A stretch of DNA of 64,000 nucleotides from Cruorifilaria tuberocauda (lineage: Eukaryota; Nematoda; Chromadorea; Rhabditida; Onchocercidae): assembly GCA_013365365.1 (NCBI GenBank), contig JABVXU010000110.1, positions 62,001-126,000 of the forward strand. Reading direction: 5' to 3'. The notes beneath the pieces were generated by a model. It saw only the letters and a list, made by a program, of their open reading frames with translations. It ran no database searches and had not been told where the DNA came from. Positions 1 through 13,805 of the stretch are shown here, in pieces. Made by a program: the position numbers and the translations under genes. Position 1 is the first letter of the stretch. Every line of letters starts with the position of its first letter.

Positions 1-774
1 TCTTCACTGTAATCAGATATATATTACTGTTTATAAACGTTGTTTGTTGAAACAATAATAGTCGAGTCCCTTCTAGTCCACTACGTAACATAACATTACT
101 ATATTTTGAAAAATGATAAGCATACCTTCTGCATTCTGTCAAGCATTTTTATGAAGATTTAGGCAAATATTTATCGTAATCATTAGACATAAACCACACA
201 TAATCTTGAAATGATCAACTAGGAATAATGTATGTACATTTTTTTCCTTTACACACATAACATACAATTTTATTCCCTATGAAGAAATTAATTGTACATA
301 AATGTTTTCGCTATTAGTAATTCGTGAGTCTTTTAAGGAGTTAGAAATTTTTCGATATAAAGTGCAATTACTATTTAATATTTCCATATGTATAGTATTT
401 TATTCTTCGTTTCTCTTGCATTTAAACTGTTTGAATTAAAATAGAAATAAAGAACCACGGGAAACCCTTTCATATGGAGCGCAACAACTTCTACAGCAAT
501 TTATTCATTTCTCAATTTCTTCAGTTTTCAGTTTCTCCGTGATATTTACAGAGATAAAATCTAGTAACATGCAAAACATCCTTACAATAACTGCAGTCAA
601 TTGACAGATATTTTGAAATACAAATACAATGTCACCTGACTTCACTAATCAACTAAGCATACAAGGCTAAAACGTGAAGAAAAAAGACTAAACCAACATA
701 ATGATCAACAAAATCTGACCATTAGTCGGCCTACCTGCAAAAATCCATCAAACGATGATTTTAGGTTACATTCA
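1..774. other. intergenic / 3' flank of ogdh-1
   Basis: AT-rich DNA with no convincing coding exon on either strand. It holds the 3' flank of the minus-strand dehydrogenase gene. A TTTATT at 500-505 (AATAAA on the minus strand) is a plausible polyadenylation signal about 270 bases past the stop codon. Confidence 0.6.
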
Positions 775-3700
775 TCATCCATTTATGAATTCGTCAAGAT
801 CAGCTTTTCGAACATGCAGAGCATCTGCCAGAAGACTTTTCAACTCGACGTAATGAGTATACTTATTACCCGTTGCTGCTGATGCCGATGGCTTTCGACC
901 AGCATACTTGAGTAGTCTTCCTTGTCTGAAATCTCCAGGAAAAATATTAGTGCTTTTTAAAAATCACTATTCCCGAAACGAAGAATGTGAATAGAAATAC
1001 TTTAGCATCCACTACCTTAAAGCTGAAAACAGCTAACTAACTTCTCTATAAGTGCTCCAAGTCTCGGTTGAACGAATCCCCATGCACCCATGTTTTTGTG
1101 TTCTTCTTGCGCCCAAATAAGTTCTGCTTTGCCATACTTAAGGCATTCCGTTTCAATTAAATCGTATGGGAAGGGAGAGATTTGTTCAACACGACATATC
1201 GCTATCCGTGAGTCTAAATTCAAGTGTTTCCTTGCAGACATCAAATCGTAATAAACTTTCCCTGAAACACGTAAAATACCGATTAGGAGCAGTAAAGAGG
1301 TAGGTGTAGCAAAGACAGGAGGACAAAGTAGTGAAAGTTTCCAGAAAAACAAGAAAACGGTAATAAAATTAAACCAGTGCAGAAAATCAAACGCTCCACA
1401 TTGTCAGCATTTTCACTAGCGCTTCCTTTTTCTGGAATAGCTCTCCAGAATTTAGTGCCGGGCAGGAAATCCTCAATGGGAGAACGCGCTAATGGATGAC
1501 GAAGAAGCGATTTCGGTGACATAATGATCAACGGTTTCCTATAAAAAGTTCATGAGAACCGCTTCAGAATGCACCACAAAGTAATAGCATAAAGTCAAAA
1601 AATGATACCTGAAAGGTAACGCTGTTTGTCGTCTCAAAAGATGACAAAAATTAGAAGGCGTTGTGCAATATACGACAATCCAGTTTGTGTCATACAATTG
1701 CTGTGCTTCAAAAGTAGGCCCAAAGGCGGTATGCTGAAATTAAAAATATAAACTCCTTTCCTTTCTCTAATATGTTTAATGATTCTTGCGATAAAAGAAT
1801 ACCTCAACATCTATCTCATCATCTTCATTACACATTTGTAAAAAACGTTCCAAACGTGCACTACTATGTTCAGGACCCATTCCTTCATAGCCATGCGGTA
1901 ATGACATCACTAATCCAGACTGCCTAATCCACTTTGACTGACCTTTAAATAATAATAACAAGGATTAACATATGTTAAACTTCCAACTCCAGTATTTCAT
2001 ACTTCAGACGAAATAAATAAATATAGGAACACCTGACGACAAAAACTGATCAGTAATGCATTGAGCATTATTTGCAAAATCTCCGAATTGTGCTTCCCAT
2101 ATAACTAATGAATTAGGGTCCACCATTGAGTATCCCAGTTCAAAACCGAGGATTGCAAACTCCGAAAGTGACGAGTTTGAGATGCTATATTCAGCTTGCT
2201 GAAACAAACAATGGATGAATGTCTTGCAAGCTAAAAGTTTCAAGCTATAAAAGTTCCATAACTGATTCATGCTTTGATCTATATGTATTATACACGTTAG
2301 AGTGATGTCCTACCTATAATAGTGACATTAAAAAACTTCTTTAATGTTATGAAGTTAACCTCAACAAAACGTTAAAAAATATTAGATTGGCACAGATTAT
2401 AAATCAAGATTATTTTTTAACTATATACATTGCACTTATTTTCATAAACAAAATAAGTAAAACACCTTATCGGAGAGATTGTCCAGTGGGTTATAGGTTT
2501 TTTGATCGATTTGCTGATCATGCAAAACATGGTGCCGGTGTGAAAATGTCCCTCTTTCCACATCTTGCCCAGACAATCGAACATGAGTACCTAAAAATTC
2601 AAAAAATCAAAATCAGTGACACAAGCCTGCAATATTCCCCTGATAAAAAAAAAGACGCATACCTTCGAGAAGAAGAGACCCAAAAGCAACAGCTTCTCCC
2701 ATTGCCCAATCAAAACTATTGTCTTGAAACATTTGACGTCGTCCTTTCAATATTCTGTCCAAACCCCGATGAAGGTTAAAATCTGTATTAAAATAAAAAT
2801 TTAATCAAAAAAAAGGTTTGGTTTTGGTAACAGTATGCAACCTTATGTACGTGGACACAAAGCATAACTTCCCAACATGACCATAAAACACAAGATAAGT
2901 AATACTTCTTTACATCTTGGTATAAAATCTAGCCCACAGAACTTGATTTGAAAGCACTTCTACCTCCTTTGGAGGTAGAACACTCCCTGTTTTAAAGTCT
3001 TACTTTTCGAAGTTGGTGAAAAAGCAAAGGTACCCGCTGGAACAGATGAAAATTTTTCAATGATATGGCTAATCGTTTCTTTTTCAACACCAGTTGTTGG
3101 TATTTTAAGTGGGTCGCGCTTTTTGAAGAAAGTATCCCACGGAGAATCGATCCAATCCCTATGACGAAGAAATGACACTTTCTGTGCCTCTTGGTAAGCA
3201 TCTTCCAATACAGTATTATATTTGGTAACTTCATCCTGCAAAAATAAAGATAAGACTACTGGTCTACCGTTGATCAATCATATACATATAACGCATTGTT
3301 CAACTAGCACATAGATTAATCAAGTTCTGTAAGTATAGTGACATCTAACTTCCTCTCATGCCGAAGTGAATGATTATATGATTAATAAATAATCAAAATT
3401 ACTGTTTCCTTTTTGATTTTGTAATGAGTATCAAATTTATACTTCGACGTATTGCTCATTGACAACATTTTCAGCAAGAATTTGCTTCTGGTATATTGCA
3501 AGCACCGGTTTTGTCTTTCTAATGCGCTGGTACATCAATGGTTGGGTAAACATTGGCTCATCAAGTTCGTTATGTCCATATCGCCGATAACACACCAAAT
3601 CAATGATAACGTCCTAAAATTAGCATACAGGGAATCTACCCTTATATTGTAAAAGAAAGATAACGTACTTATGACAGTACAAGCGATGCAGTGCAACAAC

Positions 3701-6696
3701 CTTTTTGAAAGTACGACGCCAATCGGCAGCTACATTACAAACATGCATCACTGCTTCTGGGTCATCACTATTCACGTGAAATATTGGACACCCAACAACA
3801 CGCCCAATATCAGTACAATAGGGAGATGATCGAGAACATCGTGGATCGGTTGTAAAGCCAATCTAAATTACTTATCCTTAAATTCCGAAATGCATTCTAA
3901 AACAAATTTCGGTAGCATCTTGAAATTTCTCTTTATCGAAACATGGTTATACTTATAAATATGATTATTTAGAGAAAGTACGACAATTTGATTTAATCGG
4001 AGAGAGTATGTTACGATACTTACTTGATTATTAACGACCAAATGAATAGTTCCATGGGTGGTATAAGCTTTTAAATCATTAAGATTAAATGTTTCCATAA
4101 CAACACCTTGTCCAGAAAATGCTGCATCACCGTGTAATAAAATCGCCATTGTACGATCACCGTTTTTATCACCACTATAAAATGATTCTGCTCGCACCTT
4201 TCCCAAAACTATGGGATCAACAGCTGAAACAGCGAAATAAGAGCAATGATTGGTAACAGTATTTGAAATGACCAACATTAGATTTTTCTATAAGATTAAC
4301 AAAAAACTAATTGATATCTACATTACATATGCATGTAGGCAGAGATCAGAACTATATATATTACCTAGTTCTCGGATTTCTTTTATTATTAGGCAATTTC
4401 CATTCTCAAACAAAAACGACATACCCCAATTTGATTTATCTGGAGAAGTGGCTGGACCATACTACAACTCATCTTTGCCATCGATCTCTCCAGAGGAAGA
4501 TTTTAAATTAACCTTCAAGATGAGATGGATTGGCAACAACAGCAATTTTAATTTTTCTTCCAGAAACTCGATTGACACGCTCCAAACAAAGGCCAAGATG
4601 ATATTTTACATCGCCTGATCCTTCATCAGCCGGTTCCAGTGTGGAAAATTGCGAAAGAATCACTGGCAAAGGTTGACGACAAACATTTGCTAACATGTTT
4701 AACCGACCCCTAAAAATCGTCTCATTATGGATGAAATTACATGCTTCATGAGAGCACCTCTCCTTTGTTCTCGAATTCAAAACTTCCAAAGTATGCACCC
4801 AGAGTATCTGATTAAAATTTCCATTTTAAAAATTAATATGAGAATATTACCGATGAGGCATTCCAATCACGATAGAATCAATACCAGCTGCACTAGATAC
4901 ATCGATTACCTGTTTAGCAGCTGGTATTAAAACCTCACAACCTTCAAGACCAAACCGCTTTTCGCTCGGCCACTATAATATGAGAGATTAATTTCAAAAA
5001 TGGTTTGGAAAGATAACCAACTTAAAACCACACATAAGCTGTAGTGTAGGTATAGTGTAAGATTGGGTAAGATGATACATTTCAACGAACTGAAAAATCC
5101 TGTAGTTTTAGATTTCCCAACCGAATCAATAAATGTTGACAGTTAATTAAGATGGTGTGCTGGAGACAATATATCATCTTTATGATTTCCTAACTCAATT
5201 ACACAAAATCCTGGCAAATCTGCAAGTATGTATGTATGTGATGAAATCCAATTCGAAAGAAATTCATAAAAGATGTCACTTGAGTACCTTTTTGGCCAAA
5301 AATTCTTCAAATTTTGTCGATCGAATTAGTCGCTTAAATAATGTTTTCTTTTGCTCATGAGTAAGTTCTGATGCACTAGGCTCTTCAAATCTTTTACGAA
5401 CCCACTCTAACTGCTCAAAATTAGTCAAGTGCATGTATTCAATTCCTGTGTGCGAACAATAAATAGTCTGAAATACGCGACAATTTCCACCATGCGGAAA
5501 GGTTAAATATTTCAAATAATTGGTGCTAATTGCAACTTCGAACAAAAAGAAAAGAAAATACCTTAAGACGACTAATTATGTCTTTTAATTTCAGCGATTT
5601 TTTATCCCCACCAATAAATGTTGACATTGGTAAAAGAAATTCTTTGTCCATATCAGCATCCGTGAGTCCATAAAATGCCGGGTCTAATTCTGCAAATGTA
5701 ATATCACTCAATCCCACGTTACTGATTCCCAGTGGATCCAAATCTGCTATGTTGTGTCCACGAGTCTAAAACTGATAATGAAGATTTTGTAATAAATAAA
5801 TCGAAATGTACAAATATTGAAATTACCTAGTGACTTATGGTATTTTAAAATCACCTGATAACTTCTGATCAGAAGTTGAACTTTCAGATGTTCATCTATA
5901 ATCTGTTTTGACAGACTTGATGTGCTGTCAAATTCCCGAGCAGGTGCTACAGTTGATGAGATAGCATAAGAGGCTAATCCTTTTGGAGGTGCAGAATATG
6001 CCTGTCCAGGTGGCAAGCCTAAAACTAAGTTAATGTAAAACTAGAGATGATGATGTGTAAAAATAAATCAGCTCTATACTATATGGTACTGTAAAATAAG
6101 CACACTTACTTCGTTCAACATTCTGGAAATAAGCATTCCATGAAGGATGAACTGATGCTGGACTTTGTCGCCATGCTTCATACATCTGCTCGATATAAAC
6201 CGTTGAAGTACCGTTCATAAATGGCTCCTCCTGTACATAAACGAACTAACCGGTTCACATTTCTTATAATCTATACACAGCACCTATTTTTTTGAAGATT
6301 TCTAAAATGCCTTATCATTATAATGACTTCTTAGAAGAGTTCTTCTACCTTATTTAGTGCTACAGATGTTTTAGAATTATGTTCAAATCAATTCAAAAAT
6401 TGTATCATTTATAAACATATAATAGTCCACATTGCTCAGCAGGCTTTTAACGAAGCTATGAAGGAAAATAAACAAATTACTAATATTACAAAAAGGAATT
6501 CTTTAATCGTGAAAAAAAAAGTGTGAACGAGAATACTTACTTTGACCGAAGCAGCGGTAGCTTTGTAACGCCGTCCAGAAACAATACATTGTTTTCTTCC
6601 AAAGGTATTTCTGGACAATGTAAAATTGGAGCATTTTAAACGTCCTAATAATTTGAGTGATGCTTTGTTTTCCAAAAAACTTGTTCGTCGCAACAT
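775..6696 (-). CDS. ogdh-1: 2-oxoglutarate dehydrogenase E1 subunit, mitochondrial
   Basis: Thiamine-diphosphate E1 of the 2-oxoglutarate dehydrogenase complex: it decarboxylates 2-oxoglutarate and passes succinyl to the E2 lipoyl group in the mitochondrial matrix (TCA cycle). I resolve 19 exons: 6541-6696, 6110-6230, 5855-6018, 5562-5765, 5288-5467, 4851-4972, 4513-4709, 4024-4223, 3701-3862, 3443-3613, 3034-3235, 2663-2782, 2466-2590, 2033-2198, 1803-1942, 1609-1733, 1375-1538, 1042-1261, 775-925. All phases agree and give 1029 aa, the usual family length. The first ~20 residues are Arg/Lys-rich ([25 protein letters not shown]), fitting a mitochondrial targeting peptide. Visible hallmarks: the N-terminal [17 protein letters not shown] block; ThDP site [10 protein letters not shown] at residues 412-421 followed by THGT and [48 protein letters not shown]; and the C-terminal SPKSLLRHP and QEEHKN motifs. 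No break or missing motif was seen. Identification is secure; single exon edges could be off by a few bases. Confidence 0.96.
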
Positions 6697-7362
6697 CGGT
6701 CTTTTCTTACCACAACACGATTATCACCTTCAAAGTGATTTTGACAAATGTGAAAAGCTACCGTATATATTGGCTTTATAACATCATGATTGAAAATGGA
6801 AGACAAAAATGATCGTATGGTACATCACAATATCTTGTTTGGAATATGGCAGACATGAGACAGTTACGAAAAACTGTCACTGCAGACATCTACGGTACCA
6901 GTGCACTATGACCTTTCAAAAAAAAACTGTTCTTCTAAAGTACTTAACCATCAAGCATAAATTAATGTCCAGAGTTTTTGCAATTCGTACATACCACCAC
7001 ACTTTTTATATCTTTCCAAGGAGGTCAGAAAAAGTACCACATTTACAAATAAACATTCTACTTTCCGCTCTAGTATTGGTCTGACGCATACACCAAATTA
7101 AATTTAAGAAAATTTTGACGTGGAAATCAAGTCGATACAGAATGATAAGTGCTTTATTATTCAATCCACCCAGATACTAACGAGGAATCTAACCAGAAAA
7201 ACAATCATCCTCAAGTTTCCTTTAAGGAAATAGAACAATGACACTCACGTGTCCCATCCGAACATCCCAAACCTGGTCTTATGAAAACGCAACCGTTTTT
7301 GAAGGCTGATAGGCCGCGGCCGCACTTCTTATATCATCATTCGAATCTTCACGCTTCATTTT
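6697..7362. other. intergenic region upstream of ogdh-1
   Basis: No supported exon. It should hold the ogdh-1 promoter, since that gene runs leftward from 6696. A plus-strand frame at 6809-7084 has no splice or family support. A GC-rich island (GGCCGCGGCCGC) sits near 7311-7322 and contrasts with the AT-rich surroundings. Confidence 0.5.
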
Positions 7363-7664
7363 TTATTTAGTGCTGAAGCGGCGTGGTGTGTCAGGTGGTA
7401 TTTCTGCTTGTTGTCTAGGTTTTGCTAAACTTCGATTGAGATATTCTTTTCACCTCTCTCAATCACACCTTTCTTCATTGATGCAGAGAATTTTTTGACA
7501 CTGAATAATTGCTCCTGAAAGGCAGGAAAAAAAAACGTATTGTTTCCCATTACATCGATTTTATCACTGTATTGTTTGATGGTTGGTTTCTTTGTGTTTT
7601 TTTTTTCAATGATCGTCTGGTGTGAACGTTTTAAAGTATTGTAAGTTCCTTTTGAGGAACACAT
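7363..7664 (-). CDS. putative small basic protein, unknown function
   Basis: Possible three-exon gene: 7554-7664, 7469-7514, 7363-7424, giving 72 aa. Exon 1 starts with MCSSKGTYNTLKR and is Lys/Thr-rich. Exon 2 starts after a good acceptor (polypyrimidine, then CAG) with EQLFSVKKFSASMKK. Exon 3 reads KPRQQAEIPPDTPRRFSTK and a stop. The two introns would be only 39 and 44 bases. The first is a multiple of three and open, so it may be retained, adding 13 residues. The second (GTGTGA...TTTAG) is needed to reach the proline/arginine-rich end; without it the frame stops at 7425. No family recognised. Amino-acid composition and matching phases argue for a real gene; the short introns and lack of homology argue against. 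It lies in the same direction as ogdh-1 and about 670 bases upstream of it. Confidence 0.38.
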
Positions 7665-8627
7665 TGCAGCACTGCCGGTGGTCGGTAATTTACTGATAGG
7701 ACAGCAATGATTTATCAGAGGCTAGTGTTACTGTTAGTGTGTGATAAATTATTGATAATTTTATCTATTCATTTCATCGTTTAATCGATTCGTTCACGTT
7801 TAGCGATAAGTATTGAGCAAATATGAAATTAAATTTGGAATCCAACATTGGTTTTTTAGAAATAGTTCGAAATTTTATTATTAATTAAACAAAGTAATTG
7901 TATGTAAGGTAGAATTATATAGTTTTGTTCTAGTATGCTAAGGCATATTTATTTTATTAAAATAATTTTTCATCTTGATATCACGAGAGTTTTCAAGTAT
8001 TTGAATAATAACCAACATATAAATCATGGAAAGCAGTTATTTCATAAGCTGCCATGTATAACTGTCTGATGAGGCCATGTCCTAGGGGATTTCTATTTGA
8101 CTGTGCGGAATGTTAGATAGAGACATTATTCGATGATTTTTGTCATTATGGAAACATTTTGGAGTTATTTCCAAACTCTAAACACGAAAATATACAGTCT
8201 CAAATTGATGGATCGTTTACTAGTACGTCAGCGTAATCGTCGGCACATCACTGATGCTTCCAATTTTCTGTGCACGTGTATCACCCAAAGTCGGAGCCAG
8301 AGGTGTTATCTCTTTTTCTTTGTAATCTTGCGTTCTCATATATATCACCCATTGCTTCTCCGTTTTTCATGCTTTTTTGCATTTCTTCCACTCTGTTTTC
8401 ACGTCTTCATGATTGAATCGTTTTATGATGTCTTCCAGATCTAATCGATTAGTCTTAGAACTTGACCGGTATCCCATTAATCAATAATATCATTATATTA
8501 TCTTCTCATGTTTCCCTGTAAAAAAAAATCGCATGTTGTTGTAATGTTCGTTTAACTTCTCGTTAATTTCTCATTATGAAGTGTTAAATTACAAGAACGT
8601 TAGTTACAGCGGTTGCACAAGTAAGAT
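7665..8627. other. intergenic, probable divergent promoter of ubc-1
   Basis: AT-rich spacer between a minus-strand putative gene and plus-strand ubc-1. An open plus-strand frame at 8133-8444 is rich in Phe/Leu/Ser, lacks splice support and matches nothing I know. An AG at 8608-8609 (TTACAG) 18 bases before the ubc-1 ATG is a likely spliced-leader acceptor (inference). Confidence 0.5.
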
Positions 8628-9776
8628 ATGACGACACCATCACGAAGACGTTTGATGCGGGATTTCAAAAAGTTGCAGGTATGTCTGTTGTTCATACATA
8701 TTCTTATACAGATCCAACTTGGTAATATTTACTTGTTCTATAAACGATTTTTCTTAAAGGAAGATCCACCTGCTGGTGTCAGTGGTGCGCCAACGGAGGA
8801 TAATATTTTGATGTGGGAGGCAATCATTTTTGGTCCTCAAGATACACCATTTGAGGATGGCACATTTAAGTTGACCCTTGAATTCACCGAGGAGTATCCT
8901 AATAAGCCTCCTACAGTGAAATTCGTCTCGAAAATGTTTCATCCGAATGTTTATGCCGACGGTAGTATCTGCCTCGATATTTTGCAGGTATTTATTGCTC
9001 AATTTTAGGCACAATTGTTTTGGATGAGAGTTGTAAGAAAGAGATGGTGGAAAATGTTATGAAGAAAAAAATTTAGTGCTGAGATGCTGAATTTGATATT
9101 TGAGAAATTGAAGCCTCTCCTCTTTTGCTTGTTCTTTACAGTTTCTACAACCTTCTGTTCAGTTCAGTTGTGCATTGGGTGTTTAGGGCAGTTATTTTAA
9201 CGAAGGAACATTAAATATGGGTACAGCATTTCGCCGTGCTTCTTTTTGCAGAATAGATGGTCTCCAACTTACGACGTTGCTGCTATCCTTACTTCCATCC
9301 AGTCACTGTTAGATGAACCAAACCCTAACAGTCCTGCTAACTCACTCGCTGCTCAGCTTTACCAGGAAAATAGACGGGAATACGAGAAGAGAGTGCAACA
9401 AATCGTTGAACAGGTTTTGTATCATTTTCCCGCTAACATAAGGGAACAATTTTTTACAACTTTTTATTTCCTACAGTTTTAAAGTCTTATCGATTTAATA
9501 GCTTCTGCATATATGCAGAGTATTTTTTGGTCGGATTTCTTTACATAAAATATTCTAAAGGTTGTTGTTGAATTTAATTGAGCCGATGCTATGAGAATAG
9601 TTTAGTTGGTAATTTAAACTATTCAGTCATGGCTTAATTTTGGAGAAAATGAGGGAGAAATGGAGACGAAAGAGGAGAGCGATGAGGAAATGGACCGTAA
9701 TCAAGATGACCCACAGATGCCTTCTGCTTCTGGCGCAGCACGACCAAGCAATGGTGGTACTTCAACTTCTACCTAA
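8628..9776 (+). CDS. ubc-1: ubiquitin-conjugating enzyme E2, RAD6 family
   Basis: E2 enzyme that takes ubiquitin from E1 as a Cys thioester and passes it to substrates with RING E3s. RAD6-family members act in histone H2B ubiquitination and post-replication repair. Exons 8628-8678, 8760-8987, 9252-9413 and 9627-9776 join in phase to give 196 aa. The UBC fold is complete: [17 protein letters not shown] start, [16 protein letters not shown] with the active-site Cys88 at the same position as in yeast RAD6, then [20 protein letters not shown]. The last exon encodes an acidic tail ([18 protein letters not shown]) ending Ser/Thr-rich. Such an acidic tail is present in yeast RAD6 and C. elegans UBC-1 but absent from human UBE2A/B. 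The start is fixed by the conserved N-terminus and by a candidate spliced-leader acceptor at 8608-8609. Confidence 0.96.
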
Positions 9777-11261
9777 TATTTCTCCGTTTTTTCAAAATTG
9801 CGGTGTTTTCCAATGTATGGATTTGGCGTGATCTGCTTTCTTTTCTTGGTTTTAAGTTACTGATGATTTACTGCTTTTATCTTGCTTATATACAACTGCT
9901 TATGTACATGACTTTTTTAGATAGAGACATTAATAATACTCCATACTTTAAGCGATTATAAGGAGCTTTCATCTACTTACAATAAATTCAGAAAATGACT
10001 ACTTGCATCATATGTTCGTGCAATTATGGCTTAAGTTTAGTGTATCTATATTCTCTAAGCATGTGGTTATTTTGTCTGAAAGGAATTCATCGTGCACTTC
10101 ATTTATGAAATTTTAGGCAACTGATTACCATGCTTGAAGAATTTTCGATTTTCGCATGTAAATTGAACCATTTCCGTAACTTAAAAAACTCGGATTGATT
10201 CCGAAAAATTGCAGTGCTTTGGGTTTTAGATATCTACTTTACTTGGAAATTTAAAAAGCTATTTCAGCGTTCATTACGAGTGATATATAATTTTCATGAA
10301 GTCTTTGAAATGTATCAAAGAGATGAGCTACAAAAGTGTATATGAAGTCTACTTTATTGTCTTTTTTCTGGTGTTTTGAATCATAGATGTTTTTTCACCT
10401 TTTACTGGTTTTTACTTCATTTCGTAACATAATTGTAAACAATCACATCATATATCTCCTTTTTCTGAATTAGAAATTTTCCAACAAAATAGTTTTTAGT
10501 CCTTCATATAAGTACTCCATATGAATTCACTTTTTAAAAATTTTCTCGAAAATGACAATGAAATTCGGTAAATGTGTCGATGAAAATGAATGATAATAAA
10601 ATTGTAAAACAAATTCAGAAAACCAGCCTAAAATTCGCGGAAATTATATTTATTTTCCATACAGTTCATCTGTGTGCTTACAGTTCATCTTGTGCAATTG
10701 TGTTCCATGTATCGAAATATTAAATATATCATTTTATCCTTTAGTAGCATTCATCACAAAGATATTTGGAGAATGCGGATATGCGTGATTAGTTGGTTTT
10801 TATCAATTAAGAGGTTTCGGCAGTATGTATCACATCCATTAATGAAACAGAAAAAAAATTTACGGAAAGTCTAGTCATATATAAAGAGCAAATTATTGCT
10901 TAATACGCTAAAAGAAAATCGGAATAACTAAATGATTCGGGGAAGTTAGTTTCAAGATCAGGATGAGGAAGCGTAATTCAAAACGTTTGGAGAGCGGTAC
11001 TTCTTGCATATGCTTTTCGTCCGTTATATGAAGTTATTAATAGTTTCGTGAAGTCCTCAATTTCCTTACTTATCCGCCGACGTAACTTCAACTTCCCTAA
11101 TTGCCATTTTCATTGTTATGTTTACATGTTCCAAATTTTGAAACGGTTGAACAACTGATTTTATGCGTCATTAGTTTCAAACTCGATTAAGTTTTCTTCC
11201 TTTTCGTAGTTTTATAATTAACAAGTCTCTTCACTGTCCAGAAATTTCAGAAAGTGGTAAA
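9777..11261. other. intergenic, ubc-1 3' flank
   Basis: About 1.5 kb of AT-rich DNA with no coding exon I can support. It contains the ubc-1 3' untranslated region. An AAATTTCAG acceptor at 11242-11250, 11 bases before the next ATG, is a likely spliced-leader site. Confidence 0.55.
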
Positions 11262-13805
11262 ATGGATCGGTCAAATAATTTCCGTACTAATTTTGTGGGT
11301 CGTATGGTTGGAGACAAAGCGGAATGCAGTCGATTTCAGATTGAAGAGCAAATCTTGCGCGAGGATTCTGACGTTGACTTAACAAAATTAGCACAGTTCG
11401 CATTCAAACATTATGTTCCCAAGATTCATCGCGTACCAATTTGGAAATTGTTGCTGAGTTAGTGTTCTTTTGAAATTTCTTTTTTTTATTTAGTTTTAGA
11501 GATATCTTGACTACTTATTTTGTCGAAAAACATTTGTGTTCTATATTCAATTATATTAGCAGCATGAGTAGCATCACTGAGTGATACGTTGAAAACGAAA
11601 GATAGTACTGATGTAATTTGAAATCAAGTAGTCTGAATGACAAATCTTGTGAATGTCGATAAATCTACCTCTAAAAATTATTTAGGAGTGTCGTCAACTG
11701 CACCGGAAGTGAGAAAAGACATAATAGAACATCGAGTGCAAGAAGTTAGCTCAAAATTTACGACTTTAATTACAAGTATTATTCTGTTTAAAGCTGTCTA
11801 CTCATTTAATATTATTTAGTTATGATCATTCAGAATTCTCCAATTCTAACAAATTTGGTATTATTTATAGGCTTTTCTTTATCGATTCTTCTATTTCTTG
11901 CAGTATTTTCATTACATTTTGGTGCTTTTCCTATATTTTAGTTTAAGTAATAGCTTAAAATGAACATGTAACATGAAAAATTGATCCGCAAGTTCAAGCG
12001 TTTTCTTTTTTTTTTTGAAAAATATGTCCTTTTATTGTCTTCCCAAAAGAAACAATCGGCTTTCAATTTTCACCAGATATTTCAGTCGTTTTGTAGTCTA
12101 CGCCGTTTCTGTTTCATTATCATTGTTCCTTGCTATTTTAGGCAGAGGTACTGTTGTCATCACTTCGCACGATGCGATTAAACAGCGCGAAGTCAGATAA
12201 CCAGAAAGAATTAGATGCGAAGTCAGATAACCAGAAAGAATTAGATGCAGAGTATCATCCCAGTGATATTGATATTGTGCGAATGATTCATCTCGGAGAT
12301 GAGGCTTCGATAATGCGCAACAATCAAAATGCCTTGGAGATGGACTTTCAGGCACAGCTAGCGGTGAATAGTTTAGATTGAAACTATAATTTTTGACAGA
12401 ATTCGATAACTAATTGTCTTTAACCCGATGTTCATAATTTCTTGTTGAAATGGTTTTCTACTTCTTACTTTGTGAAATCGTTTTTTTTTTGTCTAATAGT
12501 TCACCGCAGTATTTTTATTGTTCAGGACGAAATCGCAATGGAATTTGTTCATGTTGTTCCTAGAAAAAATTATAAGTAAAAGTTTAATTATAGATAGCTA
12601 AACAAATGTCAGTAATTTGTGAATCAAACTGGGTCGACACTTACTGGTTAACAAAGGTCTTTGATGAATTATTATCTCGTGTTTTTACTCAAAATGTCCT
12701 CGCAGAGGTTTGTGGCTTTTGTATTTAAGTGTTTTCTGTTCAAAAAAGTGATGGGTTACTTCTTTAGCTTTTAACATCCACTGTGAGTCAAGCTTGTTTA
12801 TTTACTGTAAAAATTGTCATGAGTAAACAGTACTGATCATTTGAAAAAATTACATCATTTAGGTTGTCGACGATCTAAAAAACCAACTTGTCAAGGCTTA
12901 TGCGGAAATGAGCAATATTGATGAGCTTATTTGGGAAAATATGCCAATGAATTTTTGGATACGATGTGGTGGAGCAGTTGTTTTTGATCATGAACCCTTA
13001 CTGAAGTATATTTTTTTTTAATTTGTTCTTTTCCTGAAATATAAGTAATTAGAAAATTAAATTACTGATGACTTTTCAGTTTGTGGGATAAAGTATGCAG
13101 CTCTGCTGATTGTGGCATAATCAAATTATTATCGACCGTCATTTACAATTATCTTATTGAATTAAAACCATATTTACCAAAATTACAGGTAATTATGTCG
13201 CTTAATTCAGTTTATAACATTGATTCGCTCAATGAGATTTATAAGGTTTTTGTAATGCTAGCTGTTTTTCTGAACATCCTAAAAGTTACTTTCAACACAT
13301 GAAGAGCACACTCTCTAGTTCTTCTGCACATTGAATTTTCAGAAATAATAAGGTTGAGCTGTTTTATGATTTTTTATCAGACTGTAGTATCTAAAACAAT
13401 AAAGGAAACTTTGGTTTTAGATAAACATAGGTGACAGATCTTGATAATCATTTTGTTCTTTAACTTCATTAGTTCTTTTTAAAAAAGAACCGTATTAGTT
13501 CGAAAAAGAAATTATTTCAATGATTTGCTGCTGCTGCATTTCAGATCAATGATTTTGTGTTGGGCAAAGGGATTTTGTCAGTCAAGACTCAAAACGCTAT
13601 TATAAAAAGTTCCATTGACAGTATATTGCAGTCAGGAAGGTTTTGTTCCAAAAAATATGAAATATAATTGATCATTTTCTTTTCTTAATTGTTGTATTAC
13701 TTTAGTACACCTTTCTTCTTCGGACACAAAAAATTTTTCCAGTATTCCTGGATGATATTACCAAATGCCTTGTCATCTCGCATGAATGGATTGACGAGAT
13801 TCCCA

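Noticed and set aside
2387..2804. Plus-strand frames of 130 and 62 codons
   Set aside because: Antisense to ogdh-1 exons 12-13, whose minus-strand translation has the conserved [17 protein letters not shown] block.
3669..3700. Extension of ogdh-1 exon 9 beyond 3701 ([11 protein letters not shown])
   Set aside because: Open, but the family sequence runs WRxTFKKDVIIDLV; the donor AAG|GTTGTT at 3701 restores it exactly and keeps phase.
8133..8444. Plus-strand 103-codon frame upstream of ubc-1
   Set aside because: Phe/Leu/Ser-rich translation of AT-rich DNA, no splice context, no recognised family.
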